Below, piece by piece: positions 8,981 through 17,022 of a stretch of 64,000 nt of DNA (its first letter is position 1; each line of letters opens with the position of its first letter). The DNA lies in the NCBI RefSeq assembly GCF_006494425.1, contig NZ_VHIV01000001.1, positions 1,054,001 through 1,118,000 of the forward strand, given 5' to 3'. The notes beneath the pieces are model-generated. The model did no database searches, had not been told where the DNA came from, and saw only the letters and a list, made by a program, of their open reading frames with translations. Made by a program: the position numbers and the translations under genes. The stretch comes from Bacillus dicomae. Lineage in GTDB: Bacteria > Bacillota > Bacilli > Bacillales > Bacillaceae_G.

Positions 8981-9511
8981 TTAAACCGATTTTAATAAAG
9001 AATAAAAATTCGTATCATATGGAATATCATCTTGATACATATAATTTTTTAGAACTCCTTCTTTTTCAAAACCTAATTTTAATAGAACTTTATTGGAAGC
9101 CTCATTTTCAAGAAATACAATTGCCCCAATACGCTTTAAATGAATGGTATGAAAACCGTATGATATAACTTCAGAAACAGCTTCAGTCGCATAGCCTTTA
9201 CCCCAGTGTTCAGGGAAAAAGGCATAACTTAAATTAGCCCGTTTATGCTCAGAAGACCAATCGTGAAAACCAATTGTTCCAATGAGTTCTTTCTTGTCTT
9301 TTAATTCGATTCCCCACTTTATACCGTTTCTTGCATTGTAACTCAGTTTAAAGTTATGAATAATTTGTTTCACTTGATCAATATCTTGTAATGGTTTTTG
9401 GCCGTAATAGCGCAGTACATTAGTATTAGAAAAGCATTGTAGTATACTCGGTGCATCTTCTTCGGTAAGTTCTCTTAAAATGAGTCGTTCGGTTTTCAAT
9501 ATAGGAAACAT
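8981..9511 (-). CDS. GNAT-family N-acetyltransferase (RimJ/RimL type)
   Basis: The 176-residue protein starts with the family signature LKTERLILREL and has the acetyl-CoA loop region FPEHWGKGYATEAV (about residues 100-113) and the late motif NEASNKVLLKLGFEKEG. It should transfer an acetyl group to an amine, possibly a protein N-terminus or a small molecule. GGAGTG lies six bases before the ATG. It stands alone between a pseudogene and the divergent response regulator gene. Confidence 0.88.
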   Translation of the reverse strand: MFPILKTERLILRELTEEDAPSILQCFSNTNVLRYYGQKPLQDIDQVKQIIHNFKLSYNARNGIKWGIELKDKKELIGTIGFHDWSSEHKRANLSYAFFPEHWGKGYATEAVSEVISYGFHTIHLKRIGAIVFLENEASNKVLLKLGFEKEGVLKNYMYQDDIPYDTNFYSLLKSV

Positions 9512-9653
9512 GCTTTCACTCCATTTCTTTTGAAACTAGAATGTGTTGTTATTATATAATTTAGTCTGAAAATAAAGATTATTCAAGAGGGAAGTATGGT
9601 TTTGATTTGTGATAAAATTGACTGTGGAATATATTTCAAAAAGAGGTTTGTAT

Positions 9654-10352
9654 ATGGAGAAAAATTCAATTTTAATTGTAGATGATGATCAAGATATTGT
9701 TAGATTTATAAACGTGAATTTAATGCAAGAAGGTTTTAAAGTTTTTAGTGCTCATAATGGAGAAGAGGCTTTAGAAATAATAAATAATAATAGCATTCAA
9801 CTTGCTATTTTGGATATTATGATGCCACAAATGGATGGGATAGAATTGTGTAGAAGAATTAGAGAGAAACATAGTTTGCCAATTATGTTTTTAAGCGCGA
9901 AATCATCGGATGTCGATAAGGTAATTGGATTTAGTACTGGGGCAGATGATTATATTGTGAAGCCGTTCAGTACAATTGAATTTATCGCAAGAGTGAAAGC
10001 TCAATTAAGAAGGTATACATATTTCAACCAAAATGCTGTCCAAGTAATGGAAAAGAAAATAAATATTAGAGGTTTAGAAATAGATGAAGTGTCGAGAACT
10101 GTAATGTTATATGGAGAAACAATGAATCTTACGAAAACTGAATATGATATTTTACACTTAATGGCAGCTGCAAAGAATCGTGTATTTACAATTGAAGAAA
10201 TATATGAGAGCGTTTGGAAAGAAAGGGCCTATGAAAGCAATAATACAGTAATGGTTCATATCGCAAGATTAAGAAATAAAATTGAAGAGGATCCAAAAGA
10301 ACCGAAGTTTATTCAAAATGTTTGGGGAGTCGGATATAAAATTGAAGATTAA
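9654..10352 (+). CDS. OmpR/PhoB-type response regulator
   Basis: The receiver domain (residues 1-115) shows the acidic pair in ILIVDDD, phospho-acceptor Asp54 in LAILDIMMPQMDG and conserved Lys103 in IVKPFS. The C-terminal winged-helix domain (about 130-232) shows MNLTKTEYDIL and the MVHIARLRNKIE recognition region. I start at ATG 9654, after an AAGAGG site; an upstream GTG at 9609 would add residues outside the receiver fold. The gene overlaps its kinase gene, the usual arrangement for cotranslation. The pair resembles VanR/VanS-like envelope sensors. Confidence 0.93.
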   Translation: MEKNSILIVDDDQDIVRFINVNLMQEGFKVFSAHNGEEALEIINNNSIQLAILDIMMPQMDGIELCRRIREKHSLPIMFLSAKSSDVDKVIGFSTGADDYIVKPFSTIEFIARVKAQLRRYTYFNQNAVQVMEKKINIRGLEIDEVSRTVMLYGETMNLTKTEYDILHLMAAAKNRVFTIEEIYESVWKERAYESNNTVMVHIARLRNKIEEDPKEPKFIQNVWGVGYKIED

Positions 10353-11409
10353 ATCATTACAAGGCATTAGAGCGAAGTTTTTTATTGCATTCATATGTAG
10401 CATTTTGTTAGCAGCTGTAAGTATAATAGTGTTTCAAATTTTAATTGGAAATATATATAGTCATGTTACTGCATTGGAGGAAAAATATTCATTTTTATAT
10501 TTTATAGTTTTTTTGATTTTTACTACGACATACTTTGCATGTATGACAAAAACAATGATGAAAAGATTGTCTGAAATTAATAAGAGCGTGAAGGAAATAA
10601 GTAATGGTAATTTTGAAGTACATATACCTATTTCAAAAAATGATGAGCTTGGTGAATTAGCGGCGAATGTAAATAGAATGGCCAAAAGTTTAAAAGAGTC
10701 TATTGAGAATGAAAAAAAATCACAGGAAATGAAAAATGAAATGATTAGTAATATTTCTCATGATTTACGAACTCCTGTAACATCTTTAATCGGTTACGCG
10801 GACTTATTAGGAAATAAGCTGCATTCAAATGGAGAAGAATGTGAACAGTATGTAAGCATATTAAAGCGAAAAAGCTATGAATTAAAAAATCAAGTAGATG
10901 ATTTATTAGAATACTGTCAAATAAATTATAGAGAGATTGAATTACATAAAAGTGTAGTAAATATGAAAGCGTTAATGGAACAAATTATGATTGATTTTGT
11001 GCCACAACTAGATGATGCTAATATGAGTTTTTGTATGAAAGGTGATAAGGAGTTACATGTGGAAATGGATGTAGGGCTTATGGTGAGGTTATTCGAAAAT
11101 GTAATTAGTAATAGTATTATGTACGGAAAAGACGGAAAAGAGATTTTAATTCACGTTTCTAAAAGAGACATGAATGTTGAAATAGAAATTAAAAATTTTG
11201 GACAATGTATTCCGGATGAGAACCTACCTTACGTTTTTGAGAAGTTTTATCGTGGTGAAAAATCACGTAGCTCTCATACGGGTGGAAAAGGAATGGGACT
11301 TGCAATTGCGAGAAGTATAGCAGAACTTCATAAAGGGGATATTTCTGTACGTAGTAACGATACAGAAACAGTTTTCACTATCGTTTTACCGCAGTATAAA
11401 GAAATGTAA
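10318..11409 (+). CDS. Membrane sensor histidine kinase
   Basis: Two membrane segments lie near the N-terminus with a very short external loop, followed by a HAMP linker, the H-box ISHDLRTPV, and an ATPase domain with N-box ENVISNSIMYG, a G1-type region and G2 GGKGMGLAIA. This is a group of kinases that sense within the membrane rather than through a large external domain. The start is uncertain: ATG 10318 and TTG 10342 are both inside the end of the response regulator gene, and GGGGAG at 10324 fits the TTG. It should phosphorylate the regulator encoded just upstream. The M23 peptidase gene 80 bases downstream is a likely target. Confidence 0.9.
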   Translation: MFGESDIKLKIKSLQGIRAKFFIAFICSILLAAVSIIVFQILIGNIYSHVTALEEKYSFLYFIVFLIFTTTYFACMTKTMMKRLSEINKSVKEISNGNFEVHIPISKNDELGELAANVNRMAKSLKESIENEKKSQEMKNEMISNISHDLRTPVTSLIGYADLLGNKLHSNGEECEQYVSILKRKSYELKNQVDDLLEYCQINYREIELHKSVVNMKALMEQIMIDFVPQLDDANMSFCMKGDKELHVEMDVGLMVRLFENVISNSIMYGKDGKEILIHVSKRDMNVEIEIKNFGQCIPDENLPYVFEKFYRGEKSRSSHTGGKGMGLAIARSIAELHKGDISVRSNDTETVFTIVLPQYKEM

Positions 11410-11431
11410 GAAAGTCGTAAGTATTTCTTAC
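11406..11431 (+). promoter_or_regulatory. Inverted repeat upstream of the M23 peptidase gene
   Basis: GTAAGAAA and TTTCTTAC are perfect inverted halves separated by ten bases, starting within the kinase stop codon. The site lies about 60 bases upstream of the peptidase start and could bind the neighbouring response regulator; this is inference. Confidence 0.4.
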
Positions 11432-11491
11432 GTATGTTGTAATTTTCAATTCGTATCATGTAGAACAAAGATATGAGAGTAGGGATACAAC

Positions 11492-12352
11492 ATGTGGAAG
11501 AAATATGTATTAGTAATTTTAGTTGCTTTTTTACTTACAAGTTGGAGTGTAGTTTATTTAGCTAAAGGTGTCATATCAGTCATTGTGTGGTGGAGTATAC
11601 AAGCCTTTAGCTTCGTATCAAGCTTTATTTTGATAGGGTCAGTATTACTATTTGTGTGGAAAGGCATTTTTAGAAAGCGGATTGATAGTATGCTCCTCTT
11701 CATCGTTCTTTTTTCTATAATTGGAGCTTGGCCTTTAGGATGGTTTGCTAATATAGCGGGAGTTGCTTACCCAGCAGATGTACAATCTATGAGTCCTAAA
11801 ATAGTTGTTCGTTTTCCTTTAGATGAAAGAGCACTAGTAGGCTGGGGTGGTGATCGGTTAGAAACGAATTATCACGTTATAAAACCGAATGAACGATGGG
11901 CATATGATATTCTCATTCCACCTGCTGAAGTAAAAAGTAATAAGTTAGAGGATTATGGAATATTCGGAGCGAAAGTAATGGCACCAGCTTCTGGGACGGT
12001 TGTTTCAATTAATAATAATGACCAAGATTTAGTTCCTGGATCGGAAAATTTTCAGTCGATGGCGGGGAATCACATATATTTACGAGTAGATGAAACAGGC
12101 ACATTTTTGATTCTTGCCCATTTAAAGAAAGGGTCAATTAATGTGAGGGAAGGACAACATGTAAATGAAGGAGAGTTTCTTGCTCAAGTAGGTAACTCAG
12201 GAAGTTCAAGTGAGCCACATTTACATATTCATCATCAAAGGCAGGATCCGTCCAAGGTAAGTATGTTTTTTGCGGAAGGCTTGCCACTTTATTTTCGAAC
12301 TGAAAATGGTGTCATGATGCCGGGAAGAGGGACATACATAAGTGATAAGTAG
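11492..12352 (+). CDS. Membrane-anchored M23-family peptidoglycan endopeptidase
   Basis: Three hydrophobic segments (about residues 5-28, 40-58, 66-90) anchor a C-terminal LytM/M23 domain. Zinc and catalytic residues are visible: His128 and Asp139 in NYHVIKPNERWAYD, His210 in ILAHL, and His243/His245 in PHLHIHH. Such enzymes cut peptide cross-bridges in the wall. The gene follows the two-component genes after a short gap with an inverted repeat, so wall-stress control is plausible. A strong terminator shared with convergent mntH ends it. Substrate bond is not known. Confidence 0.87.
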   Translation: MWKKYVLVILVAFLLTSWSVVYLAKGVISVIVWWSIQAFSFVSSFILIGSVLLFVWKGIFRKRIDSMLLFIVLFSIIGAWPLGWFANIAGVAYPADVQSMSPKIVVRFPLDERALVGWGGDRLETNYHVIKPNERWAYDILIPPAEVKSNKLEDYGIFGAKVMAPASGTVVSINNNDQDLVPGSENFQSMAGNHIYLRVDETGTFLILAHLKKGSINVREGQHVNEGEFLAQVGNSGSSSEPHLHIHHQRQDPSKVSMFFAEGLPLYFRTENGVMMPGRGTYISDK

Positions 12353-12370
12353 AAGAAAATCATTTCATCC

Positions 12371-12412
12371 AAAAAGGGTATTCCAAATTAAAATTGGAAT
12401 ACCCTTTTTTTT
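12371..12412. terminator. Bidirectional terminator between the M23 gene and mntH
   Basis: AAAAGGGTATTCCAA pairs with TTGGAATACCCTTTT; T runs follow on both strands, so it can serve both convergent genes. Confidence 0.9.
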
Positions 12413-12414
12413 CA

Positions 12415-13710
12415 TTATCCTACAAATGTTTGATACAGTAAGAAGATATTCAAAATGATAACGAGTGCTGCAATGATCCAAGCGATAAATGTTGTTATGC
12501 GGTGGTTAACGAGTGCACCCATAATCTTTTTATTACTTGTAAACATAATAAGTGGTACTAATGCAAATGCAATACCGAATGATAAGACGACTTGGCTCAT
12601 GACTAGAGCGTAAGTTGGATTTACACCTAAAGCGATAATAACTAATGGTGGAATCATTGTAATAAATCGGCGTAAGTATAACGGAATATGCATTCGAATG
12701 AAACCTTGCATAATAATATCACCTGACATTGTACCGACAGAAGAGCTAGATAGTCCTGCTGATAAAAGTCCAATTCCAAATAATGCAGCCGATACAGGAC
12801 CTACTAAATTGGTAAATTGAGTGTAAGCAACATCTAAATCTTCAACGTGCAAGCCGTTTTTAAAGAATAGTGCAGCAGCTACAATTAACATACTCGCATT
12901 AATTGCGCCAGCGATAACCATTGCAATAATAATATCGATAAATTCGAAGCGGAAAATCTTTTTCTTTTGTTCGTCAGTTGTTCCGACCACGCGGCGCTGT
13001 GTTAATGCGGAATGTAAATATATTGCATGCGGCATAACTGTCGCACCTAGAATACCTGCTGCAAGTAATATACTGTCTACACCTTGGAATTTTGGAATGA
13101 ATAGTCCTGAAAGAAGGGGACTTAATTCTGGTTTTGCATAGAAAACTTGAATCCCAAAAGCGATTACTACAATAAAAATCATTCCAGTAATAATGGCTTC
13201 TAGTGGACGAAATCCTCTACGTTGAAACTCGAGAATAATAAATGATCCAGCTGCAGTAATTAAAGCGGCAGGTAGCATCGGAATCCCAAATAGTAAGTAA
13301 AGCCCCAATGCAGCTCCAATAAATTCCGCTAAATCTGTGGCCATAATAACGAGTTCGCCTTGTATCCATAAGCCGATAGACACAGGCTTTGGAAAGTGTT
13401 CACGAGCTATTTCAGGTAAATTATTTCCTGTAGCAATTCCTAATTTAGCTGATAAAGTTTGGATTAATACAGCCATTAAGTTAGAAGCAAATATAACCCA
13501 TAATAGTAAATATCCATATTGTGAACCAGCTGCGATATTTGTAGCAAAGTTGCCCGGATCAATATAAGCAACGGATGCAATAAAAGCTGGCCCTAAAAAT
13601 GGTAACAGTCTTTTCCAGCCTTTCGTTTCTCCACTTAAAGCTAAGTGAGCTGATTGTACAGTTGTACTTTCAGAAGGGAGATGTTCATCTTTTGTCATAT
13701 CTTTATTCAT
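12415..13710 (-). CDS. mntH: Proton-coupled manganese importer, Nramp family
   Basis: The 431-residue protein has about eleven membrane segments and the two Nramp metal motifs: DPGN (Asp51-Asn54, helix 1) and VMPHAIYLHS (helix 6). It imports Mn(II), and to some extent Fe(II), with protons across the cytoplasmic membrane. AAAGGGG lies before the ATG. An MntR-type operator is found about 110 bases upstream, so expression should fall when manganese is sufficient. Length is normal for bacterial MntH. Confidence 0.95.
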   Translation of the reverse strand: MNKDMTKDEHLPSESTTVQSAHLALSGETKGWKRLLPFLGPAFIASVAYIDPGNFATNIAAGSQYGYLLLWVIFASNLMAVLIQTLSAKLGIATGNNLPEIAREHFPKPVSIGLWIQGELVIMATDLAEFIGAALGLYLLFGIPMLPAALITAAGSFIILEFQRRGFRPLEAIITGMIFIVVIAFGIQVFYAKPELSPLLSGLFIPKFQGVDSILLAAGILGATVMPHAIYLHSALTQRRVVGTTDEQKKKIFRFEFIDIIIAMVIAGAINASMLIVAAALFFKNGLHVEDLDVAYTQFTNLVGPVSAALFGIGLLSAGLSSSSVGTMSGDIIMQGFIRMHIPLYLRRFITMIPPLVIIALGVNPTYALVMSQVVLSFGIAFALVPLIMFTSNKKIMGALVNHRITTFIAWIIAALVIILNIFLLYQTFVG

Positions 13711-13819
13711 AGTAGTTTTCCCCTTTAAAATGTTAACTTGATGAAATTATTGTATTTATTCTTACTCATTATTTCAATACATTTAAATATAATATGTGTG
13801 GTTTCATTTGAACATAAAT

Positions 13820-13835
13820 GTTTCCTTAATGCAAA
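13820..13835 (-). promoter_or_regulatory. MntR operator of mntH
   Basis: On the mntH strand the site reads TTTGCATTAAGGAAAC, agreeing with the B. subtilis MntR box (TTTGCMTTAAGGAAAC). MntR with bound Mn(II) represses mntH in B. subtilis. Confidence 0.75.
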
Positions 13836-14187
13836 TTATATGACTTCGTGCAATCGATGGTGTGCAGATGTGAATTTTTTTGGAAGTTTATGGTCTGTAA
13901 ATAAGGGGGAAGATAATAAATTAAAGGGCTATTTTTGAAATTTATGTGAACATAAAGCCTATAATCCAGCATATTAATTGATGGAATTGCATTTGTATGA
14001 TATATAATATATTGGGATTACAACATAACCATAGTGTTTTGGTGTGTAATCTTGTTTTTTATTTTTGTTAACTGATAGAAAATAGTATAAAGAAAAGAAA
14101 ATGGGATTCATTTTCTTATTATATATGTTTTGATATGAACGTTAACTTATACATGATTTTAAAAATTAGATAGGTGGTAGAAATACA
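13836..14187. other. Divergent intergenic region between mntH and trhO
   Basis: AT-rich, no gene seen. A TATAAT-like stretch at 13998-14010 and a long imperfect hairpin formed by GATTACA (about 14015) and TGTAATC (about 14044) may belong to the trhO leader. Confidence 0.35.
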
Positions 14188-15147
14188 TTGGCAACTACAA
14201 AACCATACAGAGTATTACTATATTACATGTACACAACAATTGAAAACCCAGAAGAATTCGCGGCAGAGCATTTAGAATTTTGTAATTCACTTGAATTAAA
14301 AGGAAGAATTCTTGTAGCAAAAGAAGGTATTAACGGAACTTGTTCTGGAACTGTAGAACAAACAGAGAAATACATGGAAGCAATGAACAATGATCCACGT
14401 TTTGAAGGCATCGTATTTAAAATAGATGAAGAAGAAGGGCATGCATTTAAGAAAATGCACGTACGTCCTCGTCCAGAGTTAGTTACACTTCGTCTAGAAG
14501 ATGACATTAACCCACATGAAATAACTGGGAAGTATTTAGAGCCGAAAGATTTTTATGAAGCAATGAAACAAGAAGATACAGTTATCATTGATGCACGAAA
14601 TGATTATGAATTTGATTTAGGTCATTTCAAAGGTGCGATCAAACCGGATATCGAATCATTCCGTGAATTACCAGATTGGATTCGTGAAAATAAAGAAGTA
14701 CTTGAAGGTAAAAAGATTTTAACTTATTGTACAGGTGGAATTCGTTGTGAGAAGTTTTCTGGTTGGTTAGTTCGTGAAGGTTATGAAGATGTAAGCCAGC
14801 TTCACGGCGGAATTGTAACGTACGGAAAAGATCCAGAAGTACAAGGTGAGCTTTGGGATGGACAATGTTACGTGTTTGATGAGCGTATCGCTGTACCAGT
14901 AAACCAAAAAGAACATGTTATCGTTGGTAAAGACCACTTTACAGGTGAACCTTGTGAACGCTATGTAAACTGTTCAAATCCAGAATGTAACAAGAAAATT
15001 TTATGTTCCGAAGAAAACGAAGCGAAATATTTACGTGCATGTTCTCATGAATGTCGTGTAAGCCCACGTAACCGCTACGTAATACAACATGAATTAACGG
15101 AAGAGCAAGTAGCTACTGCATTAGAGCAAATCGAAGCAGGGAAGTAG
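14188..15147 (+). CDS. trhO: tRNA uridine(34) hydroxylase, rhodanese family
   Basis: The 319-residue protein has the UPF0176/TrhO layout: an N-terminal ferredoxin-like domain (about 1-100, with KEGINGT), a rhodanese domain with active-site Cys181 in [11 protein letters not shown], and a C-terminal cysteine-rich region (pairs near residues 262-295). The family hydroxylates U34 of certain tRNAs to 5-hydroxyuridine. The start is TTG after a GGTGG site, and the usual family start ([12 protein letters not shown]) fits. Monocistronic, with its own terminator. Confidence 0.93.
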   Translation: MATTKPYRVLLYYMYTTIENPEEFAAEHLEFCNSLELKGRILVAKEGINGTCSGTVEQTEKYMEAMNNDPRFEGIVFKIDEEEGHAFKKMHVRPRPELVTLRLEDDINPHEITGKYLEPKDFYEAMKQEDTVIIDARNDYEFDLGHFKGAIKPDIESFRELPDWIRENKEVLEGKKILTYCTGGIRCEKFSGWLVREGYEDVSQLHGGIVTYGKDPEVQGELWDGQCYVFDERIAVPVNQKEHVIVGKDHFTGEPCERYVNCSNPECNKKILCSEENEAKYLRACSHECRVSPRNRYVIQHELTEEQVATALEQIEAGK

Positions 15148-15155
15148 GCTTTAAT

Positions 15156-15194
15156 AAAAAAAGTACTCCAAATTTTATTTTGGAGTACTTTTTT
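15156..15194 (+). terminator. Terminator of trhO
   Basis: AAAAGTACTCCAAA and TTTGGAGTACTTTT pair around a short AT loop, followed by T residues. Confidence 0.88.
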
Positions 15195-15230
15195 ACTATG
15201 TGGTTCTTTTTTGTCAGTTTTTGTCGGTAA

Positions 15231-15330
15231 GTCGATATATTGTAAAAATCGCCGATATATCATGAAAATCGCCGATATATTCTGAGTTGCGCCGATATAA
15301 TTTAAAAATCGCTGATAAAAATTTCATATA
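15231..15330. repeat. Five tandem 20-bp units
   Basis: Units of exactly 20 bp begin at 15231, 15251, 15271, 15291 and 15311 with the core GCCGATATAT followed by a variable half that is most often ..AAAAATC. The first (GTCGATATAT) and last (GCTGATAAAA) are diverged. The array sits between two convergent genes and has no spacers, so it is not a CRISPR. It may vary in copy number between strains. Confidence 0.85.
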
Positions 15331-15371
15331 CTGAAGTGTACTACGTATTTGTAGTTTGAAAATAATATTCT

Positions 15372-16847
15372 TTACTTCTTACCATCTTTCTCTTTTACAG
15401 CAGACAATACAGTTTGTTTTACCCATGCTTTTCTTCGTTTATGTTGTAGACTCCATTGGTATAAACTTTGCGCACCTAAAATAAATGAAATGACGATGCC
15501 ACTAATTGCGATTAAAAGTGCGAAAAATTCAAGTGGCGACGATATTTTGTTTGAATCGGTGTTTCTTAAAAGATCAATCATAGTAAACCCTAACATTTGG
15601 CCTACTACAGAGTAGAGCGTTAAAATTAATAATAAAAGACTATCTTTTTTAGAAGCGACGTTTTCTTGGTATTTAAATAAACTATCAAGATTTTGTTTTG
15701 CATTCGAGTATAAAATCTCGATATTAAAAAGTTTTCTTAGGCGAAAGAAAATATCTTCACTCTGCGATTGGGATACTAGCTCTAAAGAGAAGTAATTTGC
15801 TGTAAATGAATTGATTGAATAAATTAATTTCTCTATTTCATTTGTATCTTGTTCAATGTTTAGTTCAGCATAAGCGTTTGCCATTTTTAATAAAACGATT
15901 TTATGAAATAGATTTAATAATAAAGCGTAATAAAATTCTCCGTACATTTGACTCGCAAGTTTAGCTATTGCATCGTCAGCTTCGTTCGTAATACATGTAA
16001 AAATATGTTCTTCCATTATGAAATAGCGATTGGGTGCCCATCTCTGGTAAGCATGCAGCTTTAAATAATTATGAATATAAGGAAGATTATTTGCACTCAC
16101 ATATGGCTTACCCTCACTTGTTAATCCGGAAAGACTGGAAGTACGATAAACATCCACTTCATTAAGTTCCATACCTTCTTTTAGTGACAATAAAGTTTGA
16201 ACGTACATTCTTTGGTCTTCAAAGAAAGGAAAGGTTTGAAAGTATGAACTTCTTAATCTTTTCTTTTCAAAGAAATCTGTTACGCCATGAAATAAATAAC
16301 CAAAAATGAATTTTTCCACTTGGGAATACTTTTTTCCGTTACATTCAATACAGATAGTCTCAGTTGTATCATTTTTAGTTTCAAGTACACGGAAGCGAGC
16401 GGCGAATTCGATTGCTTCAGATAAAGTCATGTTTGGAGCAGTATTTACTTCTGTTCGAATTGTTAAGAAGCCAAGCTCATAAGGGCAAAGTGTTACATCA
16501 ATAGAGTGTATCTTGAATGGAACAGAAATAAGATTTGTTGTTAAATGTCCAGTTAAGTTAAGATCTTTAGAATAGCGCTGCAATCCTTTTTGATGCTCTG
16601 AGTGAGGAAAGAGTATTTTATTTGTAAATGAAAGATAATATGCTTCCATATTTTGATGTGAAACTTGAAACTTTCCGTAGTATGTATTTTCATTTTCAAG
16701 ATGATCGAGTCGAAAAGGGTGAAAATCATTTTTCTGTAAGAAAGGGAACATATTTTGTTCATATCCAGTTTTAAAAGAAAACGGGAATATAAATTGAAAT
16801 ATAGCTGTTGTTACATCTTTTTCCTCGATTGTATGTATTGCCTCCAT
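15372..16847 (-). CDS. Uncharacterised membrane protein with C-terminal helix pair
   Basis: The 491-residue product has no signal peptide. The first 410 residues are soluble and mixed alpha/beta, including a Cys pair in ICIECNGKK near 168. Two membrane helices lie near the C-terminus (about 408-430 and 445-465), followed by a basic tail (KRRKAWVK). This order (large cytosolic part, coiled region, paired C-terminal helices) recalls CorA-like proteins, but no GMN motif is seen, so I do not call it a transporter. The gene is alone and ends beside the tandem repeats. Confidence 0.75.
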   Translation of the reverse strand: MEAIHTIEEKDVTTAIFQFIFPFSFKTGYEQNMFPFLQKNDFHPFRLDHLENENTYYGKFQVSHQNMEAYYLSFTNKILFPHSEHQKGLQRYSKDLNLTGHLTTNLISVPFKIHSIDVTLCPYELGFLTIRTEVNTAPNMTLSEAIEFAARFRVLETKNDTTETICIECNGKKYSQVEKFIFGYLFHGVTDFFEKKRLRSSYFQTFPFFEDQRMYVQTLLSLKEGMELNEVDVYRTSSLSGLTSEGKPYVSANNLPYIHNYLKLHAYQRWAPNRYFIMEEHIFTCITNEADDAIAKLASQMYGEFYYALLLNLFHKIVLLKMANAYAELNIEQDTNEIEKLIYSINSFTANYFSLELVSQSQSEDIFFRLRKLFNIEILYSNAKQNLDSLFKYQENVASKKDSLLLLILTLYSVVGQMLGFTMIDLLRNTDSNKISSPLEFFALLIAISGIVISFILGAQSLYQWSLQHKRRKAWVKQTVLSAVKEKDGKK

Positions 16848-17022
16848 TTACATTGTTTCCTTTCCAAATATGCTATAAAAACAACATGCCCAAATTCATT
16901 TGAAAATAACCACTGTTTTATACTTGATTAAGAATGAAAATTCAGCTTATTTAGTAGGGGACATGTATAATGTTATGTATACTGAATGTTATAAAATTGT
17001 ATTTTGAAAAGGGGGATGTTGT

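Noticed and set aside
9609-9653. Longer start (GTG 9609) for the response regulator
   Set aside because: The extra residues lie outside the receiver fold and ATG 9654 has its own ribosome site.
13738-13938. Open frame of 66 residues upstream of mntH
   Set aside because: It contains the mntH control region including the MntR box, has no ribosome site, and its composition is not protein-like.
15231-15330. Regular repeats as a possible CRISPR array
   Set aside because: Units are contiguous with no unique spacers and no cas genes are near; they are simple tandem repeats.
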